A stretch of 32,663 nt of DNA from Elusimicrobiota bacterium (lineage in GTDB: Bacteria; Elusimicrobiota; Elusimicrobia; UBA1565; UBA9628). The notes beneath the pieces were generated by a model. It was not told the DNA's origin and made no database searches. It worked only from the letters and a program-made list of their open reading frames with translations. Below are positions 32,573 to 32,663 of this stretch, one piece after another; the stretch's first letter is position 1, and each line of letters opens with the position of its first letter. The stretch is taken from positions 1 through 32,663 of the forward strand of contig DAIDHS010000024.1 in the NCBI GenBank assembly GCA_027451985.1, given 5' to 3'. The position numbers and the translations under genes were made by a program.

Positions 32573-32663
32573 ACCTATCACCTCCCTCAATCACAACACT
32601 TCGACCGGGTTGGTGGCAGTCGGTGTTATGTTTGAGGGGAATGGGCAGGAGAAAAACCCCGGC

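Overview
The window reads as chromosomal DNA of a GC-rich diderm (Gram-negative type) bacterium. The diderm call rests on a TolC/adaptor/RND tripartite pump, an ExbB/ExbD/TonB-type trio, several signal peptides and two probable lipoproteins. The overall flavour (very large coiled-coil content, ankyrin array, gmk-rpoZ-priA grouping) would fit Elusimicrobiota or a similar lineage. That is an impression only, because the window has no rRNA or other firm taxonomic marker. Genes are tightly packed: almost no gap exceeds 250 bases and many stop/start codons overlap. I see no rRNA, tRNA or CRISPR array.

Region 1 (1-6041): the 3' part of a long ankyrin-repeat gene, then three coiled-coil genes in the + direction. 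The first is separated from the other two by the cell-wall lytic transglycosylase gene mltG on the - strand. The first and third coiled-coil proteins are full-length paralogues. The two + promoters that drive the set look alike.

Region 2 (6045-13449, - strand): a seven-gene probable operon, in transcription order gmk, rpoZ (omega), family-4 uracil-DNA glycosylase, priA, an SDR oxidoreductase, tyrS and a B12-dependent acyl-CoA mutase large subunit. The mutase has isobutyryl-CoA-mutase-like substrate residues.

Region 3 (13551-22084, + strand): an OmpR-family response regulator, its histidine kinase, two small exported proteins (one PepSY), a TolC-like outer-membrane protein, an unusually short adaptor lipoprotein and an RND transporter. 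Two near-identical 39-bp sites at the same distance upstream of the two small exported genes look like binding sites of the neighbouring regulator. The region therefore reads as a signal-responsive envelope/efflux module.

Region 4 (22097-23697, + strand): a DUF3467 gene overlapping cinA.

Region 5 (23688-28631, - strand): a six-gene probable operon. It starts with an exported HExxH protein and a lipoprotein, followed by ExbB/TolQ, ExbD/TolR and TonB/TolA-type proteins and a small membrane protein.

Region 6 (28694-31507, + strand): an exported two-domain protein of unknown function, then the ABC-F translation factor gene ettA.

Region 7 (31508-32663): an AT-richer insertion sequence with an IS1-type DDE transposase just behind ettA, then a 43-codon gene of unknown function.

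A recurring feature is the lack of 5' leaders. At several gene starts on both strands the -10 hexamer sits only 6-7 bases before the start codon and there is no Shine-Dalgarno sequence, which suggests leaderless mRNAs alongside ordinary SD-led genes.
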